This document shows, piece by piece, positions 6,385 to 10,130 of a stretch of 10,130 bases of DNA. The notes under the pieces are model-generated. The model was not told the DNA's origin, searched no databases, and was given only the letters and a program-made list of their open reading frames with translations. Position 1 is the first letter of the stretch; each line of letters starts with the position of its first letter. Source of the stretch: Alphaproteobacteria bacterium (lineage in GTDB: Bacteria; Pseudomonadota; Alphaproteobacteria; VGEJ01); NCBI GenBank assembly GCA_016869335.1, contig VGEJ01000065.1, positions 1-10,130 of the forward strand, given 5' to 3'. Position numbers and translations under genes: made by a program.

Positions 6385-7401
6385 TTAGCTGCTACCCGGG
6401 AAGAACTCGTTGGTGTAGTAATCCCCTGGCTTCTGGTCGGTCTTGATCAGACCGGCCGCGCGCATGGTCCTCAAGTAGTTGTCCCAGTCCGACGGCGCCT
6501 GCCAGCCCATCGGCTTGCCCTGCTGCGCCGGCGAGCGTACGAAGTTCTGATACGCCGTGAGTTGCGCCTTCATGATCGCGACGCTTAGCGGCGCATTAGG
6601 CCGTGCCTTCAAGGTGGCGGCGATGGCCTCATCGGCGCCGTTCTTGTTGAAGATGTGATCGAGCGAGCGGCTGATCACCGGCACGAACTTCCGCAGCAGC
6701 GCGGGCTTCGCCTTGATCGTATCCTCGTGCACCATGATGCCGTTGCCCGGCACCGTCAGGCCGACGTCGGCATAGGTAATCGCGCTCGAAGGCTTCTGGT
6801 CGCGCAACGACGGCTCGGTGAACGGGATCGAAGTCATCACCGTGTCGACCTTGCCGGCCATGTAGTTGGCGAGCTTGGTGCCGGCGTCCATGTTCACCAG
6901 GGTGATGGTCTTTGAGCTGACGCCGCCGAGCCTCATGAACGTGTCCATCAACGGGCCTTCCATCGAGGCGGCGGAGAAGCCGAGCGACAGGCCGAGGCGC
7001 TCGACGTCCTTCAGGCTCTTGATGTTCTTCTCGGTCGGCGCCAGCAGGCCGAAGTCGCTGAGCGGCGTCACGATAAGAACCGCCTTGACCTTGAGTTCCT
7101 TCTCGCGCGCGATCGCCATCGTCGCGAGGTTGCCTTCGCCGGCGTCGTACCGGTTGCCGCCCATCATGGTCACCGCCTGCATGGAACCAGCGCCATCGTC
7201 GATCTCGACGTCGAGGCCGGCTTCCTTGAACCAGCCGTTGGCGAGCGGCAGGAAAATGACGCTCAGCAGCCCGTAGGGAGACCAGGAATTCTTGACGGTG
7301 AACTTTTCAAGGGCGACCGCCGGGGTCGGCGTCGCAAGCATCGCCGCGATCAGCGCTACGCTGGCGCAGGCGACGCCAATAAGGGAGCGAAAGTGGATCA
7401 T
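6385..7401 (-). CDS. ABC transporter periplasmic substrate-binding protein, NMT1/SsuA-like
   Basis: The protein has 338 residues from ATG 7401-7399, with AGGTG about five bases upstream; an in-frame TTG six codons earlier is less likely. A Sec signal peptide is clear: a basic N-terminus (MIHFRS), a hydrophobic stretch (about 7-24) and a signal-peptidase-I-type site after TPAVA (26-30). There is no lipobox, so a soluble periplasmic protein is expected. The mature start (FTVKNSWSPYG, then LPLANGWFKEAGLDVEIDDGAGS) is the classic opening of type 2 binding proteins for nitrate/sulfonate/taurine or thiamine-pyrimidine precursors. GLSLGFSAASMEGPL and TVMTSIPFTEPSL fit the hinge and ligand-site regions. 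Permease and ATPase genes are not adjacent: a terminator follows and the upstream gene is divergent. It must use a transporter encoded elsewhere, or its partners were lost. The ligand cannot be named; proximity suggests the substrate of the hyu pathway. Confidence 0.85.
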   Translation of the reverse strand: MIHFRSLIGVACASVALIAAMLATPTPAVALEKFTVKNSWSPYGLLSVIFLPLANGWFKEAGLDVEIDDGAGSMQAVTMMGGNRYDAGEGNLATMAIAREKELKVKAVLIVTPLSDFGLLAPTEKNIKSLKDVERLGLSLGFSAASMEGPLMDTFMRLGGVSSKTITLVNMDAGTKLANYMAGKVDTVMTSIPFTEPSLRDQKPSSAITYADVGLTVPGNGIMVHEDTIKAKPALLRKFVPVISRSLDHIFNKNGADEAIAATLKARPNAPLSVAIMKAQLTAYQNFVRSPAQQGKPMGWQAPSDWDNYLRTMRAAGLIKTDQKPGDYYTNEFFPGSS

Positions 7402-7751
7402 TTTGGCACCTGTTTGCAAGCAGCCTCGATAAATCTACGCATCCGCAACGCCGTTCATTAAAGCCTGACAACTCGATAACCTAACACGCGCCGCCCGCGC
7501 CGCAACCGGGTGGTGGCTGCGCCAGGATGCGGTTGATACGAGCGCGCTTCGCGAGGATTTCGTGCTTATCTGCGCTTCGAATCCACCCTTTGAGGGAATT
7601 CTATTGCGTTTCCAACGGGCTGTCGCTCCTGCCACGGCGTCGCCGGAGCGCTAGAATTGGCCTGTGTTAAGTGGGTTAACCAGCCGATACCCTGGCCGCC
7701 CGCGGCATCGGCTAAGTTTAGCCACCATCACCGCGCAGAGGAGTAACGGCC
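7402..7751. promoter_or_regulatory. Divergent intergenic control region between the binding-protein gene and the CADD/PqqC-like gene
   Basis: This 350-base stretch contains no convincing gene; one short minus-strand open frame (7435-7635) has no family resemblance and no ribosome-binding site. It must hold promoters for both flanking genes. Candidates are weak: TTGTCA on the minus strand (near 7472) as a -35-like box, and TAGAAT on the plus strand (7652-7657) as a -10-like box without a matching -35. Two inverted repeats lie on the side nearer the plus-strand gene: GTTAA-n5-TTAAC (7666-7680) and the longer palindrome listed separately. No terminator or small RNA is evident. Confidence 0.4.
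7710..7723. promoter_or_regulatory. Perfect palindrome GGCTAA-GT-TTAGCC, possible operator
   Basis: A 14-base inverted repeat with two perfect six-base arms sits 28 bases before the GTG start of the CADD/PqqC-like gene, just ahead of its ribosome-binding site. Its position within the leader or early promoter suits a repressor site. It is too short for a terminator and has no T tail. The regulator is unknown and none is encoded in the window. Confidence 0.35.
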
Positions 7752-8444
7752 GTGACCAAGATGAAGTCGCGATTCCGCCAGGAACTCGAAGCCGCGGTGC
7801 TCGAGCGGCACTGCGCGAACCACCCGATGACCGAGAAATGGGCCCGCGGCGAGTTGGGCCGCAACGCGCTCAAGGGCTGGGGCGTCGAGCACTATCATTG
7901 GACCAACGATTTCTATCCCACCAACTTCTACATCTGCGCCAACGCGCCCAAGGATGTGATCGCGGTCGAGCTGGAGAATTTCCAGGAAGAGGTGGCGCAG
8001 GACCGTCCGCACACCGCCATCGTGATGAGGTTCGCGCGGGCGAACGGCGCGGTCGACAAGGACTTCGAGAAAGGCCGCGGCCTGCCGACCACTCGCGCTT
8101 GGCGCGACTGGCAGCTCCAGGTCACGCGCGAGCAGCACTGGACCGCGGCCGTCGCCGCGCTTCGCATCGGCACTGAATCGCAGTCGCCGATGCTCTACGG
8201 CAAGGTGCTGCCGGCGCTGCGCGAGAAGTATAAGTTCAAGGAAGAAGAGATCGAGCACTTCTGGCTCCATGTCGAAGCCGACACCGAGCACGGCGATGCC
8301 GGTTTCGAGGTGCTGGAGCGGCACTGCACGACCCGTGAGCTCAAGGAGCAGGCCGTGCATTTCGCGCGCGCCAGCGCCCGGATGCGCTGGTTTTATTTCG
8401 ACGGCATCTATCTGCACTACGAGATCGGTTACTCGCTGACGTGA
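7752..8444 (+). CDS. CADD/PqqC-like haem-oxygenase-fold protein with intact dimetal ligand set (HDO-type oxidase)
   Basis: The protein has 230 residues. GTG at 7752 is preceded by AGAGGAG nine bases upstream; the ATG three codons later has no ribosome-binding site of its own. It is all-helical and matches the TENA/THI-4/PqqC/CADD group, most clearly in HFWLHVEADTEHGD (169-182). Candidate ligands E80, H87, E142, H173, D177 and H180 reproduce the spacing of the six diiron ligands I recall for Chlamydia CADD (E81, H88, E142, H174, D178, H181). PqqC and TenA lack this set, so a metal-dependent oxygen-activating enzyme (like CADD, UndA or BesC) is more likely than a PqqC or thiamine-salvage role. 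A Lys (K151) also falls at the place of the CADD amino-donor Lys152, but no Tyr is present at the CADD Tyr27 position (residues 26-27 are Met-Thr). It precedes a hyuB paralogue by 49 bases, probably in one operon. Substrate unknown. Confidence 0.75.
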   Translation: MTKMKSRFRQELEAAVLERHCANHPMTEKWARGELGRNALKGWGVEHYHWTNDFYPTNFYICANAPKDVIAVELENFQEEVAQDRPHTAIVMRFARANGAVDKDFEKGRGLPTTRAWRDWQLQVTREQHWTAAVAALRIGTESQSPMLYGKVLPALREKYKFKEEEIEHFWLHVEADTEHGDAGFEVLERHCTTRELKEQAVHFARASARMRWFYFDGIYLHYEIGYSLT

Positions 8445-8493
8445 TGATCGCGCGCCTTCAGTGCGACGCGCACCGGGTACCGGAGATTCCGTG

Positions 8494-10130
8494 ATGCGCG
8501 ATCCTGTTGCATCGGAGATCGTCCGCAACCGTCTGCGGGAGATCGCCGGCGCTATGGAGCACGCGTTGTTCCATAGCGGCTACTCGCCCATCCTGCGCGA
8601 GTCGCTGGACGGATCGGCGGGCTTCACTGATGCCACGGGACGCGGCGTCCTCGGCAGCGGCGGCATCCCGTATCACGTGTTGCTCTACCCCTCGATGGTG
8701 GGGCGCATCCTCGGCACTTACGCGGCGACGCTCGCCGATGGCGACTGCTTCGTCGCCAACGATCCTTACAAAGTCGCGAACTCGCACGTGCCCGACGTCG
8801 TGCTGGCGACGCCGGTCTACCACGCCGGCCATTTGATCGCGTTCGCCGTCAGCATCTCGCACAAGCCCGATGTCGGCGGCATCGTTGCCGGCTCCTCCTC
8901 GGCGTTCGCGCGGGAAGTTTTCCACGACGGCCTGCTGATCCCGCCAGTGCGCTTGAAAACGCAGCGCGGCTTCGTGCCCGAGATCGAGGCGATCATCCGC
9001 AACAACAGCCGCGCGCCCGACGAATTGATTGGGGACATTCGCGCCCAGGTCGGCGCGGTACTGCTGGGGGCCGCCAAGCTGCGGGCGCTGTGCGACGAAT
9101 ACAGCCGGCCCGAGGTGCAGGCGGCAATGGCATGGCTGCTGGCCAGCACCTCGGAGCGGGTGCGCGCCGAGATCGCCCGCTGGCCCGACGGCACTGCGGA
9201 GGCGAGCGGGCGCCTCGACCATGACGGCGTCGACCGCCGGTACCCCGTCCATATCAATGTGCGGGTGACGAAGCGGGGCGATCGCCTCGTGATCGACTTT
9301 TCCGGCACCAGCAGTCAGGCGGCCGGACCGTTCAACGCCCCGCGCGGCACCGTCGAGTCGGTATCGCAGATCGCCCTGGTCACCGCCTCCGACAACGCGA
9401 TCCCGGTCAACTCGGGGCTGGCCGAGGCGATCGAGTTCGTGATCCCACCGGGCAGCTTGGTCAACCCGCGGTATCCGGCAACGGTGAACAACTATTTTCC
9501 GGCCGCGCATCTCGCCTATACCTGCGTGCAGTCGGCGCTCGCCAAGTTCAATCCGTCGCAAGCGATCGCACCGGCCGGCTTCAGCTCCGGCGCGATCGCG
9601 CTCGGCTATGCCCAGGACCGTTCCGGCCGCGCTGCGGTGCAGTACGAGTTGAATCGGACCGGCTTGGGCGCAACCGCCGGCCACGACGGCGTCTCGCTCA
9701 CCGTGGCGATGAACCAATTCACGCCCGGTACACCGATCGAGATCCTCGAATCGGAATACCCGCTGCGCGTCGTGCGCTTCGACATGCGCCAGAACTCGGG
9801 CGGACCCGGCCGCTACCGCGGCGGACTTGGGGCGATCCGCGAATACGAGTTGCTCGACGATTCGACCTTGACCGTGCGGGCGACGAACTACCGGTTCGGC
9901 TCCTGGGGCCTGTTCGGCGGCGCCCCATCGCCGCCGGCGGGCGCGGCGCTGCTCGATGCCAGCGGCGGCGCAGAGTCGTTGGACAGCCTTGAGACCCGCG
10001 CCGTTCGTCGCGGGCAATCGCTGCGCATGATCTACGCCGGCGGCAGCGGCTGCGGTGCCGCGATCGAGCGGCCAGCGGCGGCAGTCTTGCTCGACTATCG
10101 CAACGGCTACGTTTCCCGCGACCAGGCCCG
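8494..10130 (+). CDS. hyuB: Second hydantoinase B/oxoprolinase family protein (diverged HyuB paralogue), 3' end outside window
   Basis: The frame is open from ATG 8494 to the right edge (545 full codons, no stop), so the gene continues beyond the window, probably by only a few dozen codons. GGAG at 8482-8485 lies eight bases before the ATG; an adjacent GTG at 8491 is an alternative start. Shared blocks with the other HyuB include YSPILRESLDG, NDPYKVANSHVPD (89-101), HKPDVGG, FHDGLLIPPVR, PATVNNYFP and FTPGTPIEILESEYP. The putative metal ligands H98, D101 and H123 are kept with identical spacing. The usual C-terminal GGGGYGPP motif is changed to GGSGCGAA (516-523), a notable departure. It is likely cotranscribed with the preceding dimetal protein. 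No HyuA partner is visible; it may follow downstream or be shared with the minus-strand operon. Function: subunit of an ATP-dependent amidohydrolase or carboxylase, substrate unknown. Confidence 0.92.
   Translation, partial: MRDPVASEIVRNRLREIAGAMEHALFHSGYSPILRESLDGSAGFTDATGRGVLGSGGIPYHVLLYPSMVGRILGTYAATLADGDCFVANDPYKVANSHVPDVVLATPVYHAGHLIAFAVSISHKPDVGGIVAGSSSAFAREVFHDGLLIPPVRLKTQRGFVPEIEAIIRNNSRAPDELIGDIRAQVGAVLLGAAKLRALCDEYSRPEVQAAMAWLLASTSERVRAEIARWPDGTAEASGRLDHDGVDRRYPVHINVRVTKRGDRLVIDFSGTSSQAAGPFNAPRGTVESVSQIALVTASDNAIPVNSGLAEAIEFVIPPGSLVNPRYPATVNNYFPAAHLAYTCVQSALAKFNPSQAIAPAGFSSGAIALGYAQDRSGRAAVQYELNRTGLGATAGHDGVSLTVAMNQFTPGTPIEILESEYPLRVVRFDMRQNSGGPGRYRGGLGAIREYELLDDSTLTVRATNYRFGSWGLFGGAPSPPAGAALLDASGGAESLDSLETRAVRRGQSLRMIYAGGSGCGAAIERPAAAVLLDYRNGYVSRDQA

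Noticed and set aside
7404..7418. TGGCAC...TTGCA resembling a sigma-54 -24/-12 promoter on the plus strand
   Set aside because: The GG-to-GC spacing is one base short (nine instead of ten bases between them), and this spacing is strict for sigma-54 promoters. It is also about 330 bases from the plus-strand gene.
7752..8444. Assignment as TenA or PqqC
   Set aside because: The fold fits, but the E/H/E/H/D/H set matches the metal-binding CADD/HDO branch. No pqq or thiamine genes are nearby, and the nearby NMT1-like binding protein alone is not enough to argue for thiamine-precursor salvage.
7728..8528. 266-codon minus-strand open frame
   Set aside because: It is antisense to the CADD/PqqC-like gene, whose ribosome-binding site and ligand motifs are on the plus strand.
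8458..10017. 519-codon open frame on the minus strand
   Set aside because: It lies antisense to the second hyuB, whose plus-strand frame is open to the edge and carries all HyuB blocks. The antisense product is low-complexity, rich in Arg, Ala, Gly and His, and matches nothing; GC-rich codon bias explains it.

Overview
The window is GC-rich throughout. Its content (hydantoinase/oxoprolinase paralogues, an NMT1/SsuA-type binding protein, a Rieske oxygenase, an IS630 relic) suggests an accessory catabolic region of a soil or aquatic proteobacterium. An alphaproteobacterium is my best guess, but this is inferred from gene content and codon style, not from a marker gene.

Layout. (1) 2-517, plus strand: the C-terminal part of a Rieske-type aromatic-ring hydroxylase alpha subunit, cut by the left window edge. 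(2) 626-893: a frameshifted, deleted relic of an IS630-family transposase whose end overlaps the stop of the next, oppositely oriented gene. (3) 890-6124, minus strand, reading right to left: a tightly packed probable operon of an ABM-domain small protein, hyuA, hyuB, a gutted isopropylmalate/isocitrate-dehydrogenase remnant, and a two-part Rid-like protein. (4) 6385-7401, minus strand: a secreted ABC-transporter substrate-binding protein with its own probable terminator and no permease or ATPase in view. (5) 7402-7751: a 350-base divergent intergenic region with small palindromes. (6) 7752-10130, plus strand: a haem-oxygenase-fold (CADD/PqqC-like) protein with a complete-looking six-residue dimetal site, followed 49 bases later by a second, diverged hyuB paralogue that runs off the right edge with no stop.

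How the genes may work together. HyuA/HyuB proteins form ATP-dependent amidohydrolases (N-methylhydantoinase, 5-oxoprolinase, caprolactamase) or carboxylases (acetone, acetophenone), and sequence alone does not identify the substrate. A Rid-like protein (enamine/imine chemistry), an ABM protein, a lost beta-decarboxylating dehydrogenase, a Rieske oxygenase and a periplasmic binding protein nearby point to breakdown of a small N-containing or aromatic compound. The plus-strand pair (metal-dependent oxidase-like protein plus second HyuB) looks like a separate, divergently transcribed module. Its HyuA partner, if there is one, should lie beyond the right edge. No tRNA, rRNA or CRISPR array was seen.
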